DNA of 64,000 bases. Origin: Alienimonas californiensis (GTDB lineage: Bacteria > Planctomycetota > Planctomycetia > Planctomycetales > Planctomycetaceae). Shown here piece after piece: positions 1-7,654 of this stretch. The position numbers were made by a program, and so were the translations under genes. The notes beneath the pieces were generated by a model, which saw only the letters and a program-made list of their open reading frames with translations, was not told the DNA's origin and ran no database searches. The stretch covers positions 1,728,323-1,792,322 of the forward strand of contig NZ_CP036265.1 of the NCBI RefSeq assembly GCF_007743815.1, in the 5' to 3' direction. Numbering within the stretch: the first letter of the stretch is position 1; every line of letters starts with the position of its first letter.

Positions 1-776
1 GCCGGGTCGTCGCAGACGCCGACGACGCACATCTGGTGCGGCCAACGCCCCTGGCGTTCGTGGTAGCCGCCGGAGCCGGCGGACATCGTGAAGCCGGCGT
101 TGCTGGCGACCGTCACCGGCGAGCCGTTCGCCACCGCGGAGACGACTTCGTCCCAACTCCAGACCCGGGCCGCCGCCCCGACCGGGTGATCCGCGGCCAG
201 CCCGAGGAAGTCCCGGAAGCCGCTCGGCCCGTCGTCTGAGCGAACCGTCCGCCCGTCGCCCCAGGCGTCGGCGACGCTGCGGGAGTAGGGCGGCACGCCG
301 GGGGCGTCGGTCCGCAGCACGCCGTATTCCTTCAAGGCCGCGGCCTGCCAGGAGCCCAGCGACCCGGCCCGGCCCCGCAGCCGCCCCTCGCCGGCCAGTA
401 CCCGGCCGGTGGCGTACAGAAAGGGGGGGAAGACGGGTTGGAACCCCTCGGATTCGCCGGCGGCGATCTCCGCGCATTGCAGGTATTCGACGGCGTTCTT
501 CGCCCCGAAGGAGACGCAGTCGCCCGTCTGCTGCGGCACGTTCGGCGTGTCGGAGCCCCGTACCTTGCGGACGAGATCCCACAGCCGCACCCCGCCGTTC
601 GCCACGCGGGCGGGCAGGGCCGCGGACAGGTTCGCCAGGGGAAAGGTCTCCAGCGGGGCGGGGCTCTGCTGGAGGGCGTCGAAGGCCCGCTCGGCGGCGT
701 CGCGGCCGACCCAGCCGAAGCGGGCCGCGGGCGGGGTGATCTGTCGGGCAGAGTTTTTGGCAGAGGCGGCGCTCAT
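1..776 (-). CDS. Papain-like (C1 fold) cysteine peptidase-like protein, 3' end cut by window edge
   Basis: Begins at an ATG at 776 that overlaps the upstream lipoprotein stop by 4 bp (ATGA) and stays open to base 1, giving 258 visible residues. The segment P81-Q-Q-T-G-D-C87-V-S-F-G resembles the papain oxyanion Gln/catalytic Cys region. The segment W-P-H247-Q-M-C-V-V-G-V resembles the catalytic His strand. No signal peptide is visible. It is the third gene of a coupled trio with a lipoprotein and a small membrane protein, so it probably acts with them. The peptidase assignment rests on two short motifs. A non-catalytic papain-fold protein, or a phage-derived endolysin or structural protein, is possible. 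The C-terminus and the catalytic Asn lie outside the window. Confidence 0.65.
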   Translation of the reverse strand, partial: MSAASAKNSARQITPPAARFGWVGRDAAERAFDALQQSPAPLETFPLANLSAALPARVANGGVRLWDLVRKVRGSDTPNVPQQTGDCVSFGAKNAVEYLQCAEIAAGESEGFQPVFPPFLYATGRVLAGEGRLRGRAGSLGSWQAAALKEYGVLRTDAPGVPPYSRSVADAWGDGRTVRSDDGPSGFRDFLGLAADHPVGAAARVWSWDEVVSAVANGSPVTVASNAGFTMSAGSGGYHERQGRWPHQMCVVGVCDDP

Positions 777-1201
777 CGGACCGCCTCCCCGCAGGCGTCG
801 GCGAGGCGGGCGAAGGCGGCGGCGGCGTTCGTCCGCCGGGCGCCGGTCAGCGGGCCGGGCGGGTTGAGGACCGGGTCGAGTTCGTCCTCGACGACCGCCG
901 ACAGCTTGCCCGGCAGGCCCAACAGCGCCGCGGCTCGGCCGGCGACGGCGGCCAGTTCGCCCGTCGTCTCCCACTCGCCCGCGGTCAGACGCTCGGCGAT
1001 CAGGTGATAGAAGGCGGCGTACAGCCGGGCGGCGTCGGCGTCGCCCGGCAACGCCGCGGCGACTCGGTCGTGCAGAGCGTTGTCGGCCGGATCGACCGCC
1101 GGCCCGGCCGGCGTCGGCGGGGCGAAGCAGCCGGCGACGGCGGCGGAGAGCAGAAACGCGGCGACCGTCAGCGCCGCGGTGCGGAGGCGGAGCGAGGTCA
1201 T
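773..1201 (-). CDS. Small predicted lipoprotein
   Basis: This 142-residue protein has a basic N-terminus, a hydrophobic stretch at about residues 8-23 and a lipobox-like A-V-A-G-C25, so it is probably exported and lipidated. The rest is Ala/Asp-rich and helical with no recognised domain. It overlaps both neighbours by 4 bp (stop of the upstream membrane protein at 1198-1201, start of the papain-like gene at 773-776), which indicates translational coupling. A membrane protein, lipoprotein and peptidase in this order recall a holin/spanin/endolysin cassette, but no residue proves it. Function unknown. Confidence 0.75.
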   Translation of the reverse strand: MTSLRLRTAALTVAAFLLSAAVAGCFAPPTPAGPAVDPADNALHDRVAAALPGDADAARLYAAFYHLIAERLTAGEWETTGELAAVAGRAAALLGLPGKLSAVVEDELDPVLNPPGPLTGARRTNAAAAFARLADACGEAVR

Positions 1202-1584
1202 TCGGCACCCCCTTCCGTCGCGGCGACCGAATCGGCGGGGTGATGCACCTCGAACAGCAGTTCGGCCAACGCTTTCAGGGCCGCGGCGCCCCGCGGGTGG
1301 CGGACGACGGCGGGGGCGAAGGCGTCCAGCGCCGCCGCGTCCTCCGCGAACGACCGGGCCGCCGCCGGCGCCGATTCAACGCTCCGCGACCGACCGAGAA
1401 CCGCCGCGGCCAGCCCGGCGCCGCCGCCGACGGCGATCAACCCGCCGGCCAGCAGGTTCGCCCCGGTCCACAGCGGCCCGCCCGTTCCCAGGCCCAGGCC
1501 GACGCCCAGCCCGTACCCGCCCCACGCCGCCAACGGCGGCCCGAGCGCGGCGAGAGCGGGGGGAACAACATTTGGAACACGCAT
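1198..1584 (-). CDS. Small membrane protein with two hydrophobic segments, first of a coupled trio
   Basis: A 128-residue protein with two Gly/Ala/Leu-rich hydrophobic segments at about residues 7-34 and 42-64, followed by a soluble Ala-rich helical tail. The double-hairpin N-terminus resembles small pore-forming or holin-like proteins, but the family is not recognised. It heads the leftward operon, and its stop overlaps the lipoprotein start by 4 bp. About 170 bp of non-coding DNA separates it from a divergent gene at 1755, so the promoters of both probably lie there. Confidence 0.7.
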   Translation of the reverse strand: MRVPNVVPPALAALGPPLAAWGGYGLGVGLGLGTGGPLWTGANLLAGGLIAVGGGAGLAAAVLGRSRSVESAPAAARSFAEDAAALDAFAPAVVRHPRGAAALKALAELLFEVHHPADSVAATEGGAE

Positions 1585-1754
1585 CGGGGGTCCTCGAACG
1601 GGGGGCGGGACGGCCGACCGGCGGCCTCACCCCACGGCGGTTCAGGACCCGTTCGTGGCGGATCTTTCGTTAAACAACGCTCCCCCAACGGGATACAACC
1701 GCCTCACCGCGACGAACTGCATTTCCCGCCACCCGCACGCCCCCGCTCCGTACG

Positions 1755-2297
1755 ATGCTCGACGCCCTCTTTCGACGCGGCAATCCGACGAACCGCTGGT
1801 CGCGGTCGCCCGGGCTGGCGCTGACGGTCGATCTCTCCCCGCCGACGATCAACGGCGTCCCGATCGGGTCGCCGGTCGAGGAGTTCTGGTTTCTCGGCCG
1901 CACGACGTCCCAAGGCGCCTGCCCGCTGGACTACGCGGACCTCGGGCTGTCGCTGGTCGCGGAGGACGACGGGACCTGTTCCACGTTTCAGGTCATCTTC
2001 GACGACACCGAGAGCCGGTTCGAGCCGTTCTCGGGCACGCTGACGGTCAACCGTTCGCCCGTGGTCCCGGCGAACCTCGCCGAGCGGTTGGGCGAACCCT
2101 ATTGGGAAGACCGGGACGAGGAGGAATCGATCCTCTTCTACGAGTTCCCGGGCTATGAGATTCAACTCGAACGCACGCTTTCGGGCGTCCCGCAGCGGAT
2201 CGTCGTGACGAACCAGCCGCTGATGGCGGACGCGGACCAACGAGCCAGCTACGGCGTCGATAAACCTTGGCCGCGCGCCGGCACGATGCTCCCATGA
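1755..2297 (+). CDS. Conserved hypothetical protein, paralogue 1 of a flanking pair
   Basis: A 180-residue soluble protein with no signal or membrane segment. It is clearly paralogous to the gene at 2794: both start M-[LF]-D-x-[LF]-F-R-R-G-N-P-T-N, and both share D-G-T-C-S-x-F-Q-V, P-Y-W-E-D-R-D-E and Y-E-F-P-x-Y-E-I-Q at matching positions. This alignment also fixes the start at 1755. Its stop overlaps the Nudix gene by 4 bp, so the two are probably co-translated. I do not recognise the family. The acidic beta-rich composition would suit a binding or immunity-type protein, but that is a guess. Confidence 0.85.
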   Translation: MLDALFRRGNPTNRWSRSPGLALTVDLSPPTINGVPIGSPVEEFWFLGRTTSQGACPLDYADLGLSLVAEDDGTCSTFQVIFDDTESRFEPFSGTLTVNRSPVVPANLAERLGEPYWEDRDEEESILFYEFPGYEIQLERTLSGVPQRIVVTNQPLMADADQRASYGVDKPWPRAGTMLP

Positions 2298-2731
2298 AGC
2301 ACTCCGCCGGCACGCTGCTGTATCGCACGGGGGACGCGGGAATTGAGGCGCTGCTCGTGCACGCCTCTGGGAACTACAACCGGCGGGCGCCGTGGTCGTT
2401 GCCGAAGGGGGAGCCGGACGGGGACGAATCCTTCCCCGAGGCCGCCGCCCGGGAGACGCGGGAGGAGACCGGCCTGGAGGTCGACCCGGCGACGCTCACG
2501 CCGCTGGGCGAAGTCCTCTACCGCAAAACGCGCAAAACGGTGCACGCCTTCGCCGCCCCGGCCCCGGCGGGCTGCGAACCGCGGTGCGCCAGTTGGGAGG
2601 TCGATCAGGCCGCGTTCCTCCCGCTGGCGGAGGCCCGGGAGCGGATTCACCCGGATCTGGCCGTGTTCCTCGACCGGTTGGAGGCGCTGTTATCGAACGG
2701 CGACGAGGTCGACGCCGGTCGGCCGCGGTAG
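2294..2731 (+). CDS. Nudix hydrolase
   Basis: A 145-residue protein with a complete Nudix box: G-E-P-D-G-D-E at about residues 36-42, then R-E-T-R-E-E-T-G-L, matching Gx5Ex7REUxEExGU. The box coordinates Mg2+ for hydrolysis of nucleoside diphosphates linked to another moiety. The N-terminal strand (A-G-T-L-L-Y-R) and the W-S-L-P-K-G approach are typical of NTP-pyrophosphohydrolase or Ap4A-hydrolase-like members. I chose ATG 2294 because it overlaps the preceding stop (ATGA) and starts at the family's usual first strand. An upstream in-frame start exists at 2267. The substrate cannot be told from sequence. Confidence 0.92.
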   Translation: MKHSAGTLLYRTGDAGIEALLVHASGNYNRRAPWSLPKGEPDGDESFPEAAARETREETGLEVDPATLTPLGEVLYRKTRKTVHAFAAPAPAGCEPRCASWEVDQAAFLPLAEARERIHPDLAVFLDRLEALLSNGDEVDAGRPR

Positions 2732-2793
2732 GCTGGCTGGGCGGGGCCGTTTGCGGCGGCTTCAAGTCCCGTCCCCCCTCTGGTCTCGCGACG

Positions 2794-3324
2794 ATGTTCG
2801 ACGTCTTTTTCCGCCGGGGCAATCCGACGAACCAGTGGACGCGGACGCCCGGGCTGTCTCTCGCCGCCGATTTGTCGGAGCCGTCCCTGAATAAGACGCC
2901 GCTCGGCTCTCCGTTGGAGGCATTTTCCTTTCTGGGTCGCAGCTCCTCGAAAGGCGCGGCGCCGTTGTTGGAGTTCGGGGAACTCGGGCTCGCGCTGGAA
3001 CTGGCGGAGGACGGAACCTGTTCCGGCTTCCAGGTCGTGTTCGACACCCCCGAGCCGGAGTTTCGCCGCTATGAGGGCACGATGAGCTACCACGGCTTTG
3101 CGGTCGACGCCGCGAATCTGGCGGACAAATGCGGCGACCCCTACTGGGAGGACCGCGACGAAGACGGGTCCGTGCTGTTCTACGAGTTTCCGGACTATGA
3201 AATTCAAGTCGAGCGCTCGCCGGAACGGGACGTTCAGCGCGTGATCCTGTCGAACCGCCCGCTGCTGGCGGACGCCAAGGCGCGGAAGGCGCTGGGCGTC
3301 AAACGGCCCTGGCCGCCGGGCTGA
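2794..3324 (+). CDS. Conserved hypothetical protein, paralogue 2 of a flanking pair
   Basis: A 176-residue paralogue of the protein at 1755, with the same R-G-N-P-T-N start, D-G-T-C-S-G-F-Q-V core and P-Y-W-E-D-R-D-E-D plus Y-E-F-P-D-Y-E-I-Q segments. The reading frame is open far upstream, but homology to paralogue 1 places the start at ATG 2794. It lies 62 bp after the Nudix gene on the same strand, so the three probably form one operon produced by duplication around a Nudix gene. It contains no recognised domain, signal peptide or membrane helix. Confidence 0.85.
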   Translation: MFDVFFRRGNPTNQWTRTPGLSLAADLSEPSLNKTPLGSPLEAFSFLGRSSSKGAAPLLEFGELGLALELAEDGTCSGFQVVFDTPEPEFRRYEGTMSYHGFAVDAANLADKCGDPYWEDRDEDGSVLFYEFPDYEIQVERSPERDVQRVILSNRPLLADAKARKALGVKRPWPPG

Positions 3325-3378
3325 CCGGTCTCGGGCCGCGGTTCGGCCGCCCAGGCAAGATCTGCCCGCACTGTCTCC

Positions 3379-3500
3379 CCTCGCCCCCTTTGGCGGAGTC
3401 GCGCGGCCTCGCGTGCGCTTCGGGCTCACGGTCTTTGAGCGAAGGCGTGCGAACCGTGCGTCCCCCTCACCCCCGGCCCCTCTCCCTCAAGGGAGAGGGA
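3379..3500. repeat. Degenerate family A element carrying a family B arm
   Basis: Lies between convergent genes. Pieces in order: a CCCCTCGCCCCCTTT left-end remnant, a family B arm (CCTCGCGTGCGCTTCGGGCT at about 3410-3429), a GTGCGAACCGTGCGTC interior and the CCCTCACCCCCGGCCCCTCT right end followed by CCCTCAAGGGAGAGGG. The same A interior and right end recur at 14080-14146, 47780-47838 and 53720-53784. It could fold into a GC-rich hairpin and act as a bidirectional terminator. Confidence 0.75.
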
Positions 3501-3557
3501 GAGGGGGGAAGAGCGGGGCGGACTGTTCTCAGCGTCCGCAGACGTCGCCCCGAAAGG

Positions 3558-4193
3558 TCACTCCACGCCGAACGCCTTCAAATCCGCGTCGCGCAGCTTA
3601 GACGCCTCGGCGGCGGTCTTCAATTTGTTGACGGCGAAGTATTTATGGTTCGCCACCGCCTGCTCCGAGATCGACAGCCGGTCGGCGACCTCTTTATTTC
3701 GCAGACCGACCACGAACAGCAGTTCGCAGCACATCAGGCGCTCCCACTCGCCGGCGGCCTTCCAGTCGGTGATGAGTTCGCGGAGGGAGCGTTGCAACAG
3801 GGCGGCCTGGGCGTCGCGGCCCTCGCGGCTGCGGGCGATGGAACTGGCGACCCGCGCCCGGCCGGCCGGCTCGCGGCCGGAGGAGCTGTCGCTCTTGCTG
3901 GAAGGGAACAGCGGGACCGTCGGCCGGCGGCCTTCCTTCCGCAATGCGTCCGTTAATTTATGAGCCGTGATCGCGAACAGCCACGCCTCCAACGACTGCG
4001 TTTCGTCGTAGTTCGGGAGGCTGACGAGGAACCCCAAGAACGCCTCCTGCACGACGTCCTCCGCCCGCGCCCGGTTCCGCAACCGGCTGTCCGCGAAGGC
4101 CAATAAACGTCCTTCGTAGCGGCCGATGAACTCCTCCCAGGCCCCGGCGTCGCCGGCCCGGACGCGGTCGATCAGCAGGCGGTCGGCGTCCAT
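3558..4193 (-). CDS. ECF-type RNA polymerase sigma factor
   Basis: A 211-residue protein. Region 2 is seen at about residues 18-88 (E-D-V-V-Q-E-A-F-L-G-F at 46-56, then S-L-E-A-W-L-F-A-I-T-A-H-K), and region 4 at about 130-195 (L-R-N-K-E-V-A-D-R-L-S-I-S-E-Q-A-V-A-N-H-K). These bind the -10 and -35 promoter elements. A Ser/Arg-rich linker of about 35 residues joins them. No anti-sigma gene is adjacent; the next gene on the strand encodes a membrane protein. The leader upstream of ATG 4193 is CU-rich with no purine ribosome site. Confidence 0.9.
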   Translation of the reverse strand: MDADRLLIDRVRAGDAGAWEEFIGRYEGRLLAFADSRLRNRARAEDVVQEAFLGFLVSLPNYDETQSLEAWLFAITAHKLTDALRKEGRRPTVPLFPSSKSDSSSGREPAGRARVASSIARSREGRDAQAALLQRSLRELITDWKAAGEWERLMCCELLFVVGLRNKEVADRLSISEQAVANHKYFAVNKLKTAAEASKLRDADLKAFGVE

Positions 4194-4200
4194 GGTCCGC

Positions 4201-4305
4201 GGGGAGGGGGGAGGAGTGATGAGGGAGGGGATGTTAGCGGGTGAGCGACGGCGGGGACGAACGCTTGCGCGTCCCCTCCCTCCTCTCCCATCACCCCTCC
4301 CCGGG
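4201..4305. repeat. Imperfect inverted repeat flanking the sigma-factor leader
   Basis: The left arm at about 4201-4231 (GGGGAGGGGG... to GAGGGAGGGGA) and the right arm at about 4274-4305 (TCCCCTCCCTCC... to CACCCCTCCCC) are imperfect reverse complements. The left arm touches the sigma gene start and the right arm overlaps the last codons of the membrane-protein gene. The leader side reads CTCCTCCCCCCTCCCC on the minus strand, like the arm sequence beside 9821. Confidence 0.5.
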
Positions 4306-5256
4306 CGTCGGCGCCCGCAGCTTGCGGCGGCCGAGGCCCCACAGGCCGGCGAAGCCGACGACGCACGCTCCGGCGCCGCCGACCGCCCACAGCGCCCGGT
4401 CGCGGCCGAGGCGGTGGCGGTGGCCCTGCCGCAGGCGGTCCAGCACGGGGGCGGAGGCGTCCACCTGCACGAAGGCCCGGTACATCGTGAAGGCGTTCTC
4501 GCCGGTGGTGCGGGTGAGGGTCTGCACGGCGATGCGGCCCGGCCGGGGCACGTCGTCCGGGTTGATCGCGGCGCCGGGGGGCAGGCCGGCTTGCTCGATC
4601 AGGCGGGCGGTCGTCGCCTCCTCGGCGGCCCGGCGGGCGGCGGCGGGGCCGCCGTCCTCGTCCGTCACCAGCGGGCCGGTCACCACGAGGCGGTCCGCCG
4701 GCGGGGTCTGGGCCCACTCGGGCAGTTCGTTTTCGCTGACGAACTCCGCTTCGACCAGAGGGCCGCCGGGGCCGTGGTGGAGCGCTTGAGGTCTGTGATC
4801 GCGGTCGTGCCGCCGCCGTTGGAGGAGCCGTTCCTCATGCCGACCGGCGGCGTCCCGCCAGGCGTCGCCCTCGGGTCCGCGGCCGGGGGCGGGGGCGATC
4901 AGGATCTCCCCGCCGCGTTCGTCCACGTGCACGCCGTCCGGGCGGACGTGCACGCGGTTGTCGTGGGCGAAACGGCTTTGCAGACGAGCGTCATCGTCGT
5001 CCCCGTAGGCGTGCAGGACGGCTTCGCGGCGGGCCCCGTCTCGGTCCCACACGGCGTGAACTTCTGCCGGGCCCCGATGTTCCGTTCGCACGCTGATGAG
5101 GGAGCCCATTGCCAGCAGTGCCCCCAACCCAACGCCCACGCCGCCGACGATCGCCCCCGCCCCCGGCCGCCCGCGGACGGCCAGCACGATCGCCGCGACC
5201 AGCGGGGCGACGATCAGCAACAGCGCGGCGAGTAACGCGATCCAGGCGACGACCAT
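4291..5256 (-). CDS. Predicted membrane protein of unknown function
   Basis: A 321-residue protein. It starts with V-V-A-W-I-A-L-L and has two hydrophobic segments at about residues 2-27 and 33-55, a long hydrophilic middle, and one C-terminal hydrophobic helix (A-L-W-A-V-G-G-A-G-A-C-V-V-G-F) followed by basic residues. This suggests a protein anchored at both ends with an extracytoplasmic or cytoplasmic middle domain. I chose ATG 5256 because it begins right at the first membrane helix. The frame is open to 5559, but a start at 5418 would collide with the divergent gene at 5417. The stretch around 4770-4850 reads as basic low-complexity sequence, which may be natural or may hide a compensated frameshift. 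Confidence 0.6.
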   Translation of the reverse strand: MVVAWIALLAALLLIVAPLVAAIVLAVRGRPGAGAIVGGVGVGLGALLAMGSLISVRTEHRGPAEVHAVWDRDGARREAVLHAYGDDDDARLQSRFAHDNRVHVRPDGVHVDERGGEILIAPAPGRGPEGDAWRDAAGRHEERLLQRRRHDRDHRPQALHHGPGGPLVEAEFVSENELPEWAQTPPADRLVVTGPLVTDEDGGPAAARRAAEEATTARLIEQAGLPPGAAINPDDVPRPGRIAVQTLTRTTGENAFTMYRAFVQVDASAPVLDRLRQGHRHRLGRDRALWAVGGAGACVVGFAGLWGLGRRKLRAPTPGEG

Positions 5257-5416
5257 GAACCAGATCGGGGGAGAGGAAACGGGCGACGTGCGAGGGCTGT
5301 TCGTCGCGGCGGCGGCGATCTTGGCGGAATCTTGCCGGGAACGCGGAATCCGCCCCCGCTTGCCGGCGGGGCGGGCGAACGGGAAGGGTACGGCGTCCGT
5401 TCCTCCGGGGTCTCCC

Positions 5417-7306
5417 ATGCGTGCTCGTTCCTGCGCGGTCCTCACGCCGCTCGCCGCCCTGCTGACGCTCGCCGGCCCGGCCGTCGGGCAGACGCGGAGC
5501 GAGGCCGAACCGCCCGCCGCCGGCTTCGTGACCGTCGCCCGGACCGCGGACGCCGTCACGGTGGAGACCGACGCCCTCTCCGCCGTGATTCCGCTGACCG
5601 GCTACGTCAGCGGGATCAAAGCCGGTTCGCTGACGGACAAGCGGACGGGGGCGACGGACCTCGGCTTCGGCCTGCACATTATGGACTTCCTGATGGCCCC
5701 CGGCTGGCGGGAGGACGGCTATGAACGCGACCCCAAACTGCACGGCGACCTGCCCAAGCACTACGTCGCAGGCCTGCAGCTCTGCACTCAGGCGCAGCGC
5801 CTGGAGGCGGAGGTCACCCGCGGCGACGGCTTCGCCGCGATCCGCCTGCGGCACCGCTTCCCCGAGGCCGGCGCGGGGTACGAGCCGGGTTCAATTTGGG
5901 AACAGACCCTCCTGTTTCGCCCCGGCCTGCGGTACGTGCTGACGGCGGAGCGAATCGTCAGCGCCAACGCCGTCGACGACCTGTTTTATCGCATCGACAT
6001 GCCGGGCCACGTCCGCCACGGGGGGGCGCTTGGACAAACGTTCGAGCGGATTTATCTCAGCTATGAAGACGAACCGATCCCCGCCGCGGCGTTCGACGAA
6101 CCGTTCGGCCCGGATGAGCGGTTCTTCTATCAGCGCACCGAAGACGAGGGCCCCGTGCCGGAGCGGATGATCCGGGCCTATCAAACCCGGTTGAACGGGC
6201 AGCCAGGCCCCTGGCTGGCCGGGATGACGCTGGACCCGGCGGCGGTCGCGGAGGCGTGGTGCCATCAGCGGGGGTACGTCTGCTTCATTCAAGAATTGCA
6301 CCGCCGCGACGTGCGGGCGGGGGAGGCGATCGGGGCGGCGTATGTCGTTGGCTGGTTCGACGACCTGCCCGCGATGCAGCGGACCTACGACGCCCACCGC
6401 GGCGTGCGGGCGATTGTCTTGAACGACGGCGGATATGAACTGGCGAAGACCGTTCCCCCTGCGGCCGCCGACCCGAACGCCGACCCGGTCGCGGCCCGGC
6501 GGGCGGCGCCGGGGGCGATTCCCGGGCTGCTGGCCTTCTGGGACTTTCAGGAGCCGGCCGGGGCGGAGCGGGTTTCGTTAGGCCAATACCAATACGCCCT
6601 GCAGGAGCAAAACGGCCCGATCGCCCGGGTCGAGGACGGCGTGTTCGGGCCGTACTCCACGGACTTCAAACCGGGCCAATGGATGATCCTGCCGCACGAA
6701 GACGCCCCCGGCCTGGACCTGCACGGCGAGGAGCAGCGGGTCTCCATGGCGGCGTGGATCAAACGCGAATCGAGCAATCGCTGGCAGTTTATCGGCGGGA
6801 TGTGGGACGAACGCGGCCGCGCCCGTCAGTACGGCATGTTTATCTGCGGGGCCTGGCAGTCCGACTGGACAACTTATACCCGCACCAAGGCCGGCGATCA
6901 GGCGATGGGCTACGTCTCCCCCCTCGGCGGGGCGACCCCGGGCCGGCCGTTCGCCTACGACTACGCCACCGGCGGCACGCAACTGCCCAAAGACCGCTGG
7001 ACGATGATCAGCTACGCCTACGACGGCCAGCAGATCCGCGTTTACGTCAACGGCGAGCTGGACCGCAACGAGAACTACAACCCCTTCCGGTTCGACGGCC
7101 CCGTCTACGACGGCGGGGCGGACTTCACCGTCGCCAACCGGGCGATCCCGAGCTGGAAAAATTATCCCGACGGCCCCACGGACGGCAGCGGCTTCGACGG
7201 CCGCCTCGGCGGCCTGGCCGTCTGGAACCGAGCCCTCACGCCGGAGGAGATGCGGACGCTTTATCAACGCACCTCGGGCGCCGCCGAGGCAGAAACGTCA
7301 CGCTAA
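5417..7306 (+). CDS. Secreted protein with C-terminal LamG (concanavalin-like) domain
   Basis: 629 residues from ATG 5417. A signal peptide covers about residues 1-25 (hydrophobic L-T-P-L-A-A-L-L-T-L-A-G-P-A-V-G-Q). The first about 340 residues form an unrecognised beta-rich domain that may be glycan-active. Residues about 375-620 form a laminin-G-like jelly roll with L-L-A-F-W-D-F-Q-E-P, the strand Y-D-G-Q-Q-I-R-V-Y-V-N-G-E-L and the end G-R-L-G-G-L-A-V-W-N-R-A-L-T. LamG domains bind carbohydrate or mediate adhesion. It is divergent from the 4291 gene, with 160 bp between. A family B half-repeat begins 4 bp after the stop. Confidence 0.88.
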   Translation: MRARSCAVLTPLAALLTLAGPAVGQTRSEAEPPAAGFVTVARTADAVTVETDALSAVIPLTGYVSGIKAGSLTDKRTGATDLGFGLHIMDFLMAPGWREDGYERDPKLHGDLPKHYVAGLQLCTQAQRLEAEVTRGDGFAAIRLRHRFPEAGAGYEPGSIWEQTLLFRPGLRYVLTAERIVSANAVDDLFYRIDMPGHVRHGGALGQTFERIYLSYEDEPIPAAAFDEPFGPDERFFYQRTEDEGPVPERMIRAYQTRLNGQPGPWLAGMTLDPAAVAEAWCHQRGYVCFIQELHRRDVRAGEAIGAAYVVGWFDDLPAMQRTYDAHRGVRAIVLNDGGYELAKTVPPAAADPNADPVAARRAAPGAIPGLLAFWDFQEPAGAERVSLGQYQYALQEQNGPIARVEDGVFGPYSTDFKPGQWMILPHEDAPGLDLHGEEQRVSMAAWIKRESSNRWQFIGGMWDERGRARQYGMFICGAWQSDWTTYTRTKAGDQAMGYVSPLGGATPGRPFAYDYATGGTQLPKDRWTMISYAYDGQQIRVYVNGELDRNENYNPFRFDGPVYDGGADFTVANRAIPSWKNYPDGPTDGSGFDGRLGGLAVWNRALTPEEMRTLYQRTSGAAEAETSR

Positions 7307-7309
7307 GTT

Positions 7310-7357
7310 GTGAGCCCGAAGCGCAAGCGAGGGGGGACGGGTTCGAACCTCGCTTGC
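7310..7357. repeat. Family B repeat, left arm plus truncated right arm
   Basis: GTGAGCCCGAAGCGCAAGCG (7310-7329) is followed after about 18 bases by CCTCGCTTGC, where the palindrome breaks off. The same left arm begins at 17119 and 35393. It starts directly after the stop of the LamG gene. Confidence 0.8.
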
Positions 7358-7389
7358 ACGTCGGATCCGAGTCCGACTGCGACGCCGTT

Positions 7390-7634
7390 CCCCCCTCTCC
7401 CTCAAGGGAGAAGGGCCGGGGGTGAGGGTGAGGGCGAGGGTGAGCGAACGGTTCTTCCGCCCCCGCTCGGAAAGTGGGAGCCCGAAGCGCAAGCGAGGCC
7501 GGGTGATTGTGCCACCCGTGCACGCCTCGGCTTGCGTCTCGGGCTGCCGGTTCTGAACGCCGGACCGTGAACGACGCTCGGGCGCCGCGGCCCCCTCACC
7601 CCCGACCCCTCCCCCCAAAAGGGGGGCGAGGGGA
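7390..7634. repeat. Family A element interrupted by a family B palindrome (nested)
   Basis: The outer ends are a family A pair: CCCTCTCCCTCAAGGGAGAA...GGCCGGGGGTGAGGG at 7391-7430 and CCCTCACCCCCGACCCCTCC...AAAAGGGGGGCGAGGGG at about 7593-7634. Between them sits a family B-like palindrome (GGAGCCCGAAGCGCAAGCGA at 7477-7496 and CCTCGGCTTGCGTCTCGGGC at 7525-7544). The total of 245 bp equals a standard A element plus about 70 bp. It fills the junction of two convergent genes. Confidence 0.75.
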
Positions 7635-7654
7635 GACAGGGGGCCGGCGCCGCG

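Noticed and set aside
4770..4850. Possible frameshift in the membrane-protein gene at 4291
   Set aside because: The alternative frame reads a plausible Gly/Ser/Thr-rich peptide, but the main frame has no stop and keeps high G/C third positions, so no break is needed.
5257..5559. Longer N-terminus of the membrane protein starting at 5418 or 5559
   Set aside because: It would overlap the divergent LamG gene and add a disordered leader before the first membrane helix.
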